A DNA stretch of 48,177 nucleotides from an uncultured Clostridia bacterium. GTDB taxonomy: Bacteria; Bacillota; Clostridia; Oscillospirales; Oscillospiraceae. The notes under the pieces are model-generated. The model did not search any database and was not told the DNA's origin. It saw nothing but the letters and a program-made list of their open reading frames with translations. Shown here one piece after another: positions 15,484 to 23,768 of this stretch. The DNA is taken from the NCBI GenBank assembly GCA_947164825.1, contig CAMUYE010000007.1, positions 1-48,177 on the forward strand. Reading direction: 5' to 3'. Each line of letters starts with the position of its first letter. Position 1 is the first letter of the stretch. The position numbers were made by a program, and so were the translations under genes.

Positions 15484-17187
15484 ATGGATTATCTGACACA
15501 GTACAAATTCTGGCTTGAAAACGCGCCCGTTTCCTATCGTGACATGCTCCAGGGCATGGAGGGCAATGAACTGGCGCTGAAGGGCTGTTTCGGCGCGGAG
15601 CTGGCCTTTGGCACCGCCGGGATTCGCGGCGTCATGGGCCTGGGCTGCAACCGCCTCAACGAGTTCACGGTTCGCCGGACGGCCCAGGGCATCGCCAAAT
15701 GGCTGGGCGGCACCGAGCTGCCCAAGCGCTGCGCCATCGGCTATGACAGCCGCCACAACTCCCGGCTTTACGCGGAGATCTGCGCCGCGGCCCTGGCCGA
15801 GACCGGGATCCAAGTATTCATCTACCACGAGCTTGCGCCTACGCCCATGCTCTCCTACGCGGTCCGCGAGCTGCATTGCGGCTGCGGCATCATGGTCACC
15901 GCCTCCCACAATGCCGGTATCTACAACGGCATCAAGTGCTACGGCGAGGACGGCTGCCAGATGACCGACGAGCCCGCCGCCATCGTCTACCGCGAGATCC
16001 AGAATACGCCCTATTTCGTCCTGCCCGAGAAGAGCTTCGACGCCCTCAAGACCGAAGGCCTCATCGAGGACATCCCCCAGTCCCTCTGGGACGCCTATAT
16101 CGACCGCGTCATGCGGGAGGGCCTGGATCTGGAACGGGTGAAGACCTCCGGCCTCCACGTGGTCTACACCCCTCTCTGCGGCACCGGCAACAAGCCTGTA
16201 CGGGAGCTCTTCCGCCGGATCGGGATCAAGGCCGACATCGTCACGGTGCAGGAAAAGCCCGACGGCGATTTCAAGACCTGTGCCTATCCCAACCCGGAGA
16301 CCGACGCCGCCCTCAACGAGAGCTATAAGGTCGCCAACGAGGTCCATCCCGATCTGATCATCGGCACCGACCCCGACGCGGACCGGGTAGCCGTGGCCGT
16401 GCCTGTGGACGGCAAATTCCGCAAGCTCAGCGGCAACGAGCTGGGCTGCGTCCTGCTGGACTATATCCTCCGCATGCGCAAAGAGCGCGGCGATCTCCCG
16501 GAAGGCGCCGAGGCCATCAAGTCCATTGTCTCCACCCCCCTGGCCGACAAGATCGCCGAGTTCTACGGCGTGGAGATGAAGAACGTTCTGACCGGCTTCA
16601 AGTATATCGGCGGCGAGATCCTTCGCCTCGAAGGCCTGGGCCAGGAGGAGAAGTTCGTCTTCGGTTTCGAGGAGAGCTGCGGCTACCTCAAGGGCACCTA
16701 CGCCCGGGATAAGGACGCCGTGGTCGCCACCATGCTGGTCTGCGAGGCCGCGGCCTACGCCAAGGCCAACGGCATGAATCTGGCCGACTATATGGACGCC
16801 CTCTACCGTCAGTTTGGCTGCTTTGCCGCCTACGTGCAGAGCGTGGAGCTCCAGGGCATTACCGCCAACGAGGTTTCCAAGGCCTTCATGGCCAACATCC
16901 GGACGAACACGCCCGCCGAAGTGGCAGGGGAGACCGTCACCGCCACGGTGGACTATCTCAGCGGCCTGCGCGTCTGCAAGAAGTGCGGCACGGAGAGCCA
17001 AACCGGCCTGCCCGCCTCCAATGTCTTCACCCTGGAGCTGGGCGACAGCGGCAAGATCATCTTCCGTCCCTCCGGAACCGAGCCCAAGATCAAGCTGTAC
17101 TATACCGCTGTGGGCCGGAGCTGGGACGAGGCCAACGAAAAGATGGCCCAGTTCAAGGCCGAGATGGCCGGCTTCCTTCCCGCCTAA
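15484..17187 (+). CDS. Phospho-sugar mutase (phosphoglucomutase/phosphomannomutase type)
   Basis: A 567-residue alpha-D-phosphohexomutase that interconverts sugar 1- and 6-phosphates. The phosphoserine loop is VTASHNAG near 137-144, where the common Pro after SHN is replaced by Ala. The metal loop GTDPDADRVAVAV is near 296-308, the sugar-binding EESCGYLKG near 396, and the phosphate-binding FRPSGTEPKIK near 525. The length fits the PgcA group of Firmicutes. GGGAGG precedes the ATG. Glucose versus mannose specificity cannot be told from sequence. A tiny membrane protein gene follows three bases after the stop. Confidence 0.93.
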   Translation: MDYLTQYKFWLENAPVSYRDMLQGMEGNELALKGCFGAELAFGTAGIRGVMGLGCNRLNEFTVRRTAQGIAKWLGGTELPKRCAIGYDSRHNSRLYAEICAAALAETGIQVFIYHELAPTPMLSYAVRELHCGCGIMVTASHNAGIYNGIKCYGEDGCQMTDEPAAIVYREIQNTPYFVLPEKSFDALKTEGLIEDIPQSLWDAYIDRVMREGLDLERVKTSGLHVVYTPLCGTGNKPVRELFRRIGIKADIVTVQEKPDGDFKTCAYPNPETDAALNESYKVANEVHPDLIIGTDPDADRVAVAVPVDGKFRKLSGNELGCVLLDYILRMRKERGDLPEGAEAIKSIVSTPLADKIAEFYGVEMKNVLTGFKYIGGEILRLEGLGQEEKFVFGFEESCGYLKGTYARDKDAVVATMLVCEAAAYAKANGMNLADYMDALYRQFGCFAAYVQSVELQGITANEVSKAFMANIRTNTPAEVAGETVTATVDYLSGLRVCKKCGTESQTGLPASNVFTLELGDSGKIIFRPSGTEPKIKLYYTAVGRSWDEANEKMAQFKAEMAGFLPA

Positions 17188-17190
17188 GCC

Positions 17191-17403
17191 ATGAAAAGCA
17201 GAGGGTTCCGCCGCTTTGTGGCGGTGTTTGTCGGCGTGCTGCTGGTGCTTGCGGCGGTCTTCGCCGTCGTGACCGGCGACGAGACCTTTATCGGCACGGC
17301 CCTTGTGGTCGCCGCCCTCTACGCCGTCTATATGGTCCAGTTCGTGCGCAGGGAAAGGAAAGAAAAGCCGAAGGAGAAACAATCTCCCCTGATGAAGCGC
17401 TGA
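17191..17403 (+). CDS. Small two-helix membrane protein
   Basis: A 70-residue protein with two hydrophobic helices (about 9-27 and 33-50) and a strongly basic C-terminus (RRERKEKPKEKQ). It begins three bases after the mutase stop with no clear Shine-Dalgarno, so it would rely on translational coupling. The family is not recognised. A strong terminator follows directly, which supports it being the last gene of the transcript. Confidence 0.55.
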   Translation: MKSRGFRRFVAVFVGVLLVLAAVFAVVTGDETFIGTALVVAALYAVYMVQFVRRERKEKPKEKQSPLMKR

Positions 17404-17447
17404 AAAAAGAGACAGGCTGTGCAGGAACGCACAGCCTGTTTCTTTTT
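17404..17447. terminator. Strong bidirectional terminator
   Basis: A-rich arm plus ACAGGCTGTGC (17412-17422) pairs with GCACAGCCTGT (17429-17439) followed by TTTCTTTTT. The stem totals about 19 bp including A-U pairs, with a six-base loop. It can stop transcription from both sides of this convergent junction. Confidence 0.9.
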
Positions 17448-17448
17448 C

Positions 17449-17607
17449 ATACTGAACTCCCATAGAAACCTTTAATCTGTTTCGGCAGGAATTGTGTCAT
17501 ACTTCGTTGTCGTCCTTGCCGGGCGTCAAGCCCGCCTGCGTCCTCCGCCTCGTCTGACGCAATTCCTGCACGGAACATTTTTCAATCTTTCTATGGGAGT
17601 TCAGTAT
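17449..17607. mobile_element. 159-bp MITE-like element with 20-bp perfect terminal inverted repeats
   Basis: The ends ATACTGAACTCCCATAGAAA (17449-17468) and its exact inverse (17588-17607) bound a 119-bp core. The core is itself partly self-complementary: GCAGGAATTGTGTCA near the left is mirrored by TGACGCAATTCCTGC near the right, with a GGGCGTCAAGCCC hairpin near the centre. No transposase is encoded and no clear target duplication is seen. It lies between a terminator and the 3' end of the ohrR-like gene. It could be a non-autonomous transposon or a structured RNA element. Confidence 0.75.
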
Positions 17608-17617
17608 CAGAATTTGA

Positions 17618-18067
17618 TCAACGGGGTTCGTCCGTATTTTCCGGAACAGCCAGCAGCTTATACAGCAGCTTATACAGCACCGCGGCCTCCTCCTCGCTGA
17701 GGCTCACGCAGGCGCGCATGCCCTCGGGTACGGCCAGGGCCTTCTCCCGCAGCGCCATGCCCTCCTCCGTCACCCGGACCATGAGCACCCGCTCGTCGGC
17801 TTCGCTGCGCTTGCGGGTGACGTAGCCCTTGGCCTGGAGGCTCTTCAGCAGAGGCGTGAGGGTGCCGCTGTCGAGATACAGCCGCTTGCCCAGCTGCTTG
17901 ACGCTGAGCTCGCCTTCCGCCCAGAGCACCATCATCGTGATATACTGGGTATAGGTGAGATCCAGCGCTTCCAGATGGGGACGGTAATGCCGGATGATCT
18001 CCCGGGAGGCGGCGTAGAGAGGGAAGCAGAGCTGGTTTTCCAGCTTCAGACCGGCATACCGGTCCAT
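17618..18067 (-). CDS. ohrR: MarR-family regulator, OhrR type with two cysteines
   Basis: A 149-residue winged-helix repressor. LENQLCFPLYAASREI is the OhrR signature, with the peroxide-sensing Cys14 (Cys15 in Bacillus), and the tyrosines at 28 and 39 match the residues that hydrogen-bond that cysteine. A second cysteine at 120 is 106 residues away, close to the spacing in two-Cys OhrR of Xanthomonas. The DNA helix region is about 54-75. The start at 18067 is preferred for its GAGG; an ATG at 18085 overlapping the upstream stop is possible. It is in an operon with the TSCPD gene. No ohr peroxidase gene is adjacent, which is unusual. Confidence 0.88.
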   Translation of the reverse strand: MDRYAGLKLENQLCFPLYAASREIIRHYRPHLEALDLTYTQYITMMVLWAEGELSVKQLGKRLYLDSGTLTPLLKSLQAKGYVTRKRSEADERVLMVRVTEEGMALREKALAVPEGMRACVSLSEEEAAVLYKLLYKLLAVPENTDEPR

Positions 18068-18077
18068 CTCCGGGGCC

Positions 18078-18335
18078 TCAGCCATTGGCGCTGTCATAGG
18101 CCTGCCGAACGGCAATGGCCAGCTGATCGGCGCAGGAGGTGGGCTTGTAGCCGCAGGTGTTGCCCTTGAGATAGCCCTCGATCTGCTCCACCGTCATGCC
18201 GTTGACGAGTTTGCTGATGGCCTTCAGGTTGCCGTTGCAGCCGCCGATGAATTCCACGTTGGAAACCACGTCCCCGTCCAGATCGAAGTTGATCTGCATC
18301 GAGCAGACGCCTCTGGTGCGATAAGAATATTCCAT
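18078..18335 (-). CDS. TSCPD domain protein (TIGR03905-type)
   Basis: An 85-residue protein matching the small TSCPD family, a fold also found at the C-terminus of B12-type ribonucleotide reductases; the free-standing form has no known function. Four cysteines (11, 33, 61, 68) and the motifs GGCNGNL and GYKPTSCADQL are visible. The ATG at 18335 follows AAAGGATG. It is first in a two-gene operon with the OhrR-type regulator, which starts around its stop codon, so it is probably under that regulator's control and may have a thiol-redox role (inference). Confidence 0.85.
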   Translation of the reverse strand: MEYSYRTRGVCSMQINFDLDGDVVSNVEFIGGCNGNLKAISKLVNGMTVEQIEGYLKGNTCGYKPTSCADQLAIAVRQAYDSANG

Positions 18336-18356
18336 GTCAATCATCCTTTCTGCAAT

Positions 18357-18401
18357 TATATTGAGCGCAATTAATATACAACGCCCGAATCGCTTTGTCA
18401 A
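18357..18401 (-). promoter_or_regulatory. Promoter of TSCPD-ohrR with overlapping palindromic operator candidate
   Basis: Minus-strand TTGACA (18396-18401) and TATATT (18373-18378) with 17-bp spacing. The -10 box lies inside an imperfect palindrome at 18357-18378, TATATT-N10-AATATA, with an inner ATTGAGCGCAAT. OhrR proteins bind AT-rich palindromes over their own promoters, so autoregulation is likely. Confidence 0.7.
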
Positions 18402-18430
18402 GCCGGGTGACATAATATTTCCGAAAATAC

Positions 18431-18459
18431 TTGCACTTTGGATCAGAGCGCGATATAAT
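18431..18459 (+). promoter_or_regulatory. Predicted promoter of the aquaporin gene
   Basis: TTGCAC and TATAAT with a 17-bp spacer, back-to-back with the TSCPD-ohrR promoter (29 bp between the two -35 boxes). A short inverted repeat TATTT-CCGA-AAATA lies just before the -35. A 12-bp palindrome CAAAAGCTTTTG follows in the leader at 18474-18485. Confidence 0.75.
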
Positions 18460-18507
18460 GAAGTCGACAGAAGCAAAAGCTTTTGAATTGAAAAAGGAGG
18501 TTTTTCC

Positions 18508-19206
18508 ATGAGAGACTTGAGAAAGTACGTCGCGGAATTCCTCGGCACCTTCGTCCTGGTGCTGGTGGCCTGCGGCACTGCCGTCGTTACCGGCTGCGGC
18601 ACCCCGGAGGGCGGCATCGCGGCCTATTTTGCCACCGCCGCCGCGTTCGGCCTGGTGATCGTGGCCATGGCATACTCCATCGGCAATATCTCCGGCTGCC
18701 ACATCAATCCCGCGGTGTCCATCGCCATGCTGGTCAGCAGGAAGATGAACTTCAAGGATTTCATCTTCTACGTGATCGCCCAGTGCCTTGGCGCCATCGC
18801 CGGCGCGGCGCTGCTGGGGGTGATCTTCGGCTTCGACTGCGGCTTTGGCGCCAACGCCGTGGATCCCAACAAGCTTTGGGGCGGCTTCCTGGTGGAGGCG
18901 ATCCTGACCTGCATCTTCGTCCTGGCCATCCTGGGTGTCACTTCCCGGGAGTCCTTCAGCAAGGTCGCGGGTCTGGTCATCGGCGCGTCTCTGACCCTGG
19001 TTCACCTGCTGGGCATTGGCATCACCGGCACCGGCGTGAACCCCGCCCGCTCCCTGGGCCCCGCGATTTTCGCCCGCGGCGAGGCGCTGAGTCAGATCTG
19101 GATCTTCATCCTGGCCCCCCTGGCCGGCGGCATCGCAGCCGCTCTGATCTGGATGTTCCTGGACAAGAAGGATCCCATGCCTAAGAAAAGCAAAAAGAAG
19201 AAGTAA
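18508..19206 (+). CDS. Aquaporin / MIP family channel
   Basis: A 232-residue channel of the major intrinsic protein family with six membrane helices and the two half-helix motifs, NPAVS near residue 70 and NPARS near 175. The R after the second NPA and its surroundings (GVNPARSLGPAIF) look more like water-type AqpZ than glycerol-type GlpF, where that region has an Asp. AAAGGAGG precedes the ATG by seven bases. No glycerol genes are adjacent. It is divergent from the peroxide-sensor gene ohrR, so permeability to hydrogen peroxide is worth considering, but this is inference. Confidence 0.92.
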   Translation: MRDLRKYVAEFLGTFVLVLVACGTAVVTGCGTPEGGIAAYFATAAAFGLVIVAMAYSIGNISGCHINPAVSIAMLVSRKMNFKDFIFYVIAQCLGAIAGAALLGVIFGFDCGFGANAVDPNKLWGGFLVEAILTCIFVLAILGVTSRESFSKVAGLVIGASLTLVHLLGIGITGTGVNPARSLGPAIFARGEALSQIWIFILAPLAGGIAAALIWMFLDKKDPMPKKSKKKK

Positions 19207-19215
19207 TCATCCAAT

Positions 19216-19262
19216 GCGCAAAAAGCATCCGCGGTCCAAAAACCGCGGGTGCTTTTTTGCGC
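19216..19262. terminator. Bidirectional terminator between aquaporin and beta-galactosidase genes
   Basis: GCATCCGCGG (19225-19234) pairs with CCGCGGGTGC (19243-19252), preceded by AAAAA and followed by TTTTTT, with outer GCGC arms. It serves two converging genes. Confidence 0.9.
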
Positions 19263-19271
19263 AGAAAATGC

Positions 19272-22220
19272 TTATTCCGTAATACGAATGACAAAGCGCA
19301 GCACGTAGTTCTCGTTCATGGGATACGTAAACTCCGGCGCGATCCGGGGGCCGCAGGAGCCGGTGCCGATGCCCTGCTGGAAGGCCTGGATCGTCACGTA
19401 GGTGCCGGTGGCGTGTTCGTCCTCCCGGTGCGTCATCTTCGTCAGGGCCAGGTCGGAGCAGGGCTTGACGCCCAGCTCAAAGGGCCGGTCCACGGCCTCG
19501 AAGCGGACGGTGGTTTTCCCGTCGGAGAGGGCGGCCCAGGTACAGTCGCAGCGGTTGCCGCTCTCCTGGGGCTTGATGTTGGGCTCTGTCAGATCCGTTA
19601 CGCGGGCCTGAACGGTCCCGATGGGGAACTGCTCCTTCATGTCACAGTAGCTCTCGCCGGTCCTGCCCCGGTATTCCACCCGGTCGAAGCGCCTGTGGAG
19701 CCGGAAGACCTTGCCGAAGCGGGGCAGGGTTCCCCGGCCCCGGACGCAGTGCAGGCGGCTTGTGACCAGGATCCCCTCCGCCGTGCCCTCGTAGGTATCC
19801 GTGACCTCGAAAACCGTCATGGGATCCCGGGTCAGCCGGGATCGGACCTCCATCCCGGTTTTGATGGGACGGACGGAAAGCACCGTCTCCTTTGTGTCGT
19901 ACCATTTTTTCATGGTGTTGCCGCCCTGGGGATTCCGGTCGTTGTCTGTGGCGGCCCGCCAAAGGCTCGTGGAGGGGGTCTCCGCTGCCAGCCGATGGCC
20001 GTCCGGCAGTTCCAGGCAAAAATGGCCTCCTGGGAAGCTGAGGCCCGTCGGCAGCGCCCGGACGGCCGGGCAGGGAAGCTCCGGCTCGTCGAGCACCAGC
20101 GACTCAAAGCCGACGAGGGCGCCGGTGCGCGTGTCGTAGGTCCGCACGTACAGAACGCGCCCTTCCCCGGTCATTTTTCCCAGGGGCAGCTTGATCAGTT
20201 TTTTGGAAAGCGGCGCGACGTCGGGCGTAAGAACCTGCGTGGGGGAGCCGTCGTTCCAATTCAATTCGAGATGAAAACAGGATCCGGGCGTAAAGGCGGT
20301 GGTATTGAAGAGCTCGAACACGCTTCCTTCCCCGTGCCGGATCCGGATGGGACGGTAGATGTGCTTCAGGATCCTGGCGCCCGTGGAAGGCGTACGGTCG
20401 GGATAGAACAGGCCGTCCACGCAGAAATTCCCGTCGTGCTCCCACTCCCCGTGGTCGCCGCCGTAGGTATAGCTGCCGTCTTGATGGAGCACCGCGTGAT
20501 CCGCGAATTCCCAGACGCAGCCGCCCATCAGGTTGTCGTGTCCGTAGATGATCCTCCAGTAGGCCTCCGTGTTGCCGGGGCCGACGCCCATGGCGTGGGC
20601 GTACTCGCAGAGGAAGTAGGGACGCTTATTGAGCTGCTTCTGCTTGCGCCGGTGCTCGCCCACGGCCAGCACGTCCTCCGGCTTGGGGTACATCTCGCTG
20701 CCCACGTCGTAGCAGGTCCGCTTGCAGTGGATCACGGATTCGTAGTGGATGGGCAGATCGCTCCTGGATTTCAGCCAGGCGTACATGGCGTCGGTGTTCT
20801 TCGTGCCGCCGGACTCGTTGCCCAGAGACCACAGGATCACGCAGCAGTTGCCGTGGAGCTTGTCCCGGCCGTAGAGCCGGGCGATCCGATCCAGATAGCG
20901 GGGTTTCCACTTGGGATCGTCGGAGATCAGGTCGTAGCTGGGAGGCAGCCGGTGGGCCCAGGTGCCATGGGTTTCCAGATCGTTTTCGTCCACGATATAG
21001 AGCCCGAGCTCGTCCGCCAGCTCCAGCAGCAGGGGATCGGGGGGATAGTGGGAGGTACGGATCGTGTCGATGTTGAATTCCTTGCAGGTCCGCAGATCCC
21101 GCTCAATCTCCGCCGGCGTCAGGGTATAGCCGCCGGTGGGGGAGCTGTCGTGGTGGTTGACGCCCTTGAGCTTCAGCTTCTTCCCATTCAGCAGGAAGAC
21201 GTCGCCCCGGATCTCCACGGTGCGGAAGCCGATCCGCTCCCTGACGCAGCAGCTCTTCGTCTCGTAGTAGACGTCGTAGAGCGTGGGGAATTCGGCGTTC
21301 CACTCCGTAACTTCCAGGCCCTCAAAGCGGATCTGCGCGCTGCCGTTTTCGACGGACGCGGCTCCGCTCCGGTGCAGGCCGTGCCCCTTCAGGGAGAAGC
21401 GCAGCTCCGTTCCCTCCGCGGCTTCGGCGGACAGGATCAGCGTATAGCTGTCCCCGTGCTTTTCCGTTCTGGCGTCCACGTCCCAAAGATCCGTGGGTTC
21501 CGAGATCCGCAGCAGCACGTCCCGGAAAATGCCGTTGTTGCGGAACATGTCCTGGCATTCCAGATAGGTCCCGGTGCACCAGCGCCGCACTACAGCCAGC
21601 AGCTCATTCTGTCCCGGATGCAGGAAGGGCGTCAGATCGAACTCCGCTGTGTTGTGAGCGCCCTCGGAATAGCCCACGAACTGCCCGTTGACGTAGAGAT
21701 CCAGGCAGCTTGCGACGCCCAGGAAGGAGATCACGTAACGCCGGTCCTCGGGCCCCAGCTCCAGAAAACGGCGATAGACGCCCACAAAGTTGTATTCGTC
21801 CTTCGGCGTCTTCCACCGGGGCTTGACGCCCTGGTCGAAGCCGATCCAGGAGAAGACGGAGCCCACGGGCTCCAGGGTGGGGATCCTGGGGGGATCGAAG
21901 GGAAACTGGTAACGGACGTTCAGATAGAAGGGCCGGTCATAGCCCTGGAACTGCCAGCAGCCCGGGACCGCGATCCGGTCGAAGTCCGCCGCGTCGGTGT
22001 CCAGCACTTCGGGCAGCTCCGACGGCCGGGGATAGAAGCGGAAATCCCAGTCCCCGTTGAGGCAGAGGACCTTCTCTGAGCCGTAGCGCTTTTCCAGAGG
22101 GCCGACGGCGTCGGCGCGCTCCCGGTCCGGGTAGGGGATGAAATAGCTCCTGGGCGGCAGCTTGTTCCGCTCAAAAACGGAAAAGTCGTGGTAGTTTTTC
22201 TGGTCGATCCGGTATTTCAT
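19272..22220 (-). CDS. lacZ: Beta-galactosidase, glycoside hydrolase family 2 (LacZ type)
   Basis: A 982-residue GH2 enzyme that hydrolyses beta-galactosides; no signal peptide, so cytoplasmic. Domain order is jelly-roll sugar-binding (from about 50, LNGDWDFRFYPRP), immunoglobulin-like, TIM barrel and C-terminal beta-sandwich domains. The acid/base Glu is about residue 469 in WSLGNESGG, and the nucleophile Glu is about 539 in FLCEYAHAMG. The ATG at 22220 lies three bases after the murC stop, with AAAGGA upstream overlapping the end of murC, so it is cotranscribed with a cell-wall gene. No lactose transporter or regulator is adjacent. Confidence 0.95.
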   Translation of the reverse strand: MKYRIDQKNYHDFSVFERNKLPPRSYFIPYPDRERADAVGPLEKRYGSEKVLCLNGDWDFRFYPRPSELPEVLDTDAADFDRIAVPGCWQFQGYDRPFYLNVRYQFPFDPPRIPTLEPVGSVFSWIGFDQGVKPRWKTPKDEYNFVGVYRRFLELGPEDRRYVISFLGVASCLDLYVNGQFVGYSEGAHNTAEFDLTPFLHPGQNELLAVVRRWCTGTYLECQDMFRNNGIFRDVLLRISEPTDLWDVDARTEKHGDSYTLILSAEAAEGTELRFSLKGHGLHRSGAASVENGSAQIRFEGLEVTEWNAEFPTLYDVYYETKSCCVRERIGFRTVEIRGDVFLLNGKKLKLKGVNHHDSSPTGGYTLTPAEIERDLRTCKEFNIDTIRTSHYPPDPLLLELADELGLYIVDENDLETHGTWAHRLPPSYDLISDDPKWKPRYLDRIARLYGRDKLHGNCCVILWSLGNESGGTKNTDAMYAWLKSRSDLPIHYESVIHCKRTCYDVGSEMYPKPEDVLAVGEHRRKQKQLNKRPYFLCEYAHAMGVGPGNTEAYWRIIYGHDNLMGGCVWEFADHAVLHQDGSYTYGGDHGEWEHDGNFCVDGLFYPDRTPSTGARILKHIYRPIRIRHGEGSVFELFNTTAFTPGSCFHLELNWNDGSPTQVLTPDVAPLSKKLIKLPLGKMTGEGRVLYVRTYDTRTGALVGFESLVLDEPELPCPAVRALPTGLSFPGGHFCLELPDGHRLAAETPSTSLWRAATDNDRNPQGGNTMKKWYDTKETVLSVRPIKTGMEVRSRLTRDPMTVFEVTDTYEGTAEGILVTSRLHCVRGRGTLPRFGKVFRLHRRFDRVEYRGRTGESYCDMKEQFPIGTVQARVTDLTEPNIKPQESGNRCDCTWAALSDGKTTVRFEAVDRPFELGVKPCSDLALTKMTHREDEHATGTYVTIQAFQQGIGTGSCGPRIAPEFTYPMNENYVLRFVIRITE

Positions 22221-22223
22221 GGC

Positions 22224-23600
22224 TCAGTCCTTTTTCTCGCAGATGGCCTCTCCCGCCTTGTAGATGTCTCCCGCGCCCACGGTCAGGATCACGTCGCCGG
22301 GGCGGGCGATGGTCCGCAGATAGGCGGAGACCTCCGGCAGGGTGTCGAAGCAGAGGGCCCCGGGGATCTCGGCGGCGAGATCGCTGGAATGAATGTTCAG
22401 GGTGTTGCGCTCCCGGGCCGCGTAGATCTCGGTCAGAACCAGCACGTCGGGCTTTCGCAGCTCCTCCACGAACTGCCCGAAGAGGGCCTTGGTCCGGGTG
22501 AAGGTGTGGGGCTGGAAGGCGACGATCACCCGCTCGTAGCCCATGGTACGGACGGCCTCCAGCAGTGCGCGAACCTCGTGGGGATGGTGGGCGTAGTCGT
22601 CATAGACGTCCGCGCCGTTGCAGCGGCCCTTGAATTCCAGCCGACGTCCCGCGCCCCGGAAGGCGGCGAGACCGGCGGCGGCGGTGGCGCCGTCGATGCC
22701 CATGTGCCAGGCCACGGCGCAGGCGCCCAGCGCGTTGATCAGATTGTACTTGCCGTGGACGGAGAGCGACAGCTCGCAGTAGGGCGCTCCGCCGCAGATT
22801 ACAGTGCAGTGCTGCCAATCGTCGGACACGTCTTCCGGGTGGACGTCGTTGTGGGCGCCCAGGCCGAAGCGCAGATAGGACAGGCCCCGGAGGGCGTCGG
22901 CGGTGTTCCCGTCGTCGCCGTTGGCGATGACGACGCCCTCGGGGGGCACCAGCTTGGCAAAGGTCCGGAAGGAGTTCTTAATGTCCGCCAGATCCTTGAA
23001 GAAGTCCAGGTGATCCTCCTCAATGTTGTTGATCACGGCCACGGTGGGGGAGAAGTTGAGGAAGGAGTTGCAGTATTCGCAGCTCTCGGCGATGATCGTA
23101 TCGCCGCTGCCCACCCGATGCCCCGCGTGGAGCAGAGGCAGATAGCCGCCGATCATCACAGTGGGATCGCGCTGTGCCTCCATGAAGATATGGGTGATCA
23201 TGCTGGTGGTGGTGGTTTTGCCGTGGGTGCCGGCGACGCAGATCGCGTTGCGGTATTCCTGCATCAGCACGCCCCAGGCTTCGGCCCGCTCAAAAACGGG
23301 GATCCCGGCGGCTCTGGCCGCGGCGATCTCGGGGTTATCGTTGTGAGCGGCTGCGGTACGGACCACGCAGGCCGCGCCGCGCACGTTCTCCGCCCGGTGA
23401 CCGATGTAGACGGTGATCCCCTTGGCAATGAGCTCGTCGGTGGAGACGGAGGAATTCATATCGGAGCCGGTGATCTCCATCCCGCGATCCCGGAGCACGA
23501 TGGCAAGGGGCCGCATCGACACGCCGCCGATGCCAACAAGATGGACGCGCTTCCCGGGCTGGAAACAGGCCCGGATCTTTTTTACGGTTTTCGCTTGCAT
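22224..23600 (-). CDS. murC: UDP-N-acetylmuramate--L-alanine ligase
   Basis: MurC adds L-alanine to UDP-MurNAc, the first peptide step of peptidoglycan precursor synthesis. The 458-residue protein has the N-terminal Rossmann motif HLVGIGGVSM near 20-29, the ATP loop GTHGKTTTT near 124-132, the central region with NIEEDHLDFF, and the C-terminal Mur ligase domain with DDYAHHPHEV. AGGAGG lies eight bases before the ATG at 23600, and a good promoter precedes it. It is upstream of a beta-galactosidase gene rather than other mur genes, which is unusual. Confidence 0.96.
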   Translation of the reverse strand: MQAKTVKKIRACFQPGKRVHLVGIGGVSMRPLAIVLRDRGMEITGSDMNSSVSTDELIAKGITVYIGHRAENVRGAACVVRTAAAHNDNPEIAAARAAGIPVFERAEAWGVLMQEYRNAICVAGTHGKTTTTSMITHIFMEAQRDPTVMIGGYLPLLHAGHRVGSGDTIIAESCEYCNSFLNFSPTVAVINNIEEDHLDFFKDLADIKNSFRTFAKLVPPEGVVIANGDDGNTADALRGLSYLRFGLGAHNDVHPEDVSDDWQHCTVICGGAPYCELSLSVHGKYNLINALGACAVAWHMGIDGATAAAGLAAFRGAGRRLEFKGRCNGADVYDDYAHHPHEVRALLEAVRTMGYERVIVAFQPHTFTRTKALFGQFVEELRKPDVLVLTEIYAARERNTLNIHSSDLAAEIPGALCFDTLPEVSAYLRTIARPGDVILTVGAGDIYKAGEAICEKKD

Positions 23601-23663
23601 ATCGGACGCCTCCTGATCTGGAATGTCCGCGACCCGCGGAGCAAACTATATCATATCTATTTT

Positions 23664-23692
23664 ATTATAGTACGGAACATCCCTTTGCGCAA
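23664..23692 (-). promoter_or_regulatory. Predicted promoter of murC-lacZ
   Basis: Minus-strand TTGCGC and TATAAT with a 17-bp spacer, 64 bp before murC. Confidence 0.65.
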
Positions 23693-23768
23693 GTATTTTT
23701 TCATGTTCCTCCATCCCGGCGCATAATCTTTCCCAAAGATGGCAGGGCTTTGAGGAGGAAGACGCAGC

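Noticed and set aside
19257-22079. A 940-codon open frame opposite the beta-galactosidase
   Set aside because: Same shadow effect; it has no start context, no family features, and GH2 motifs on the other strand are complete.
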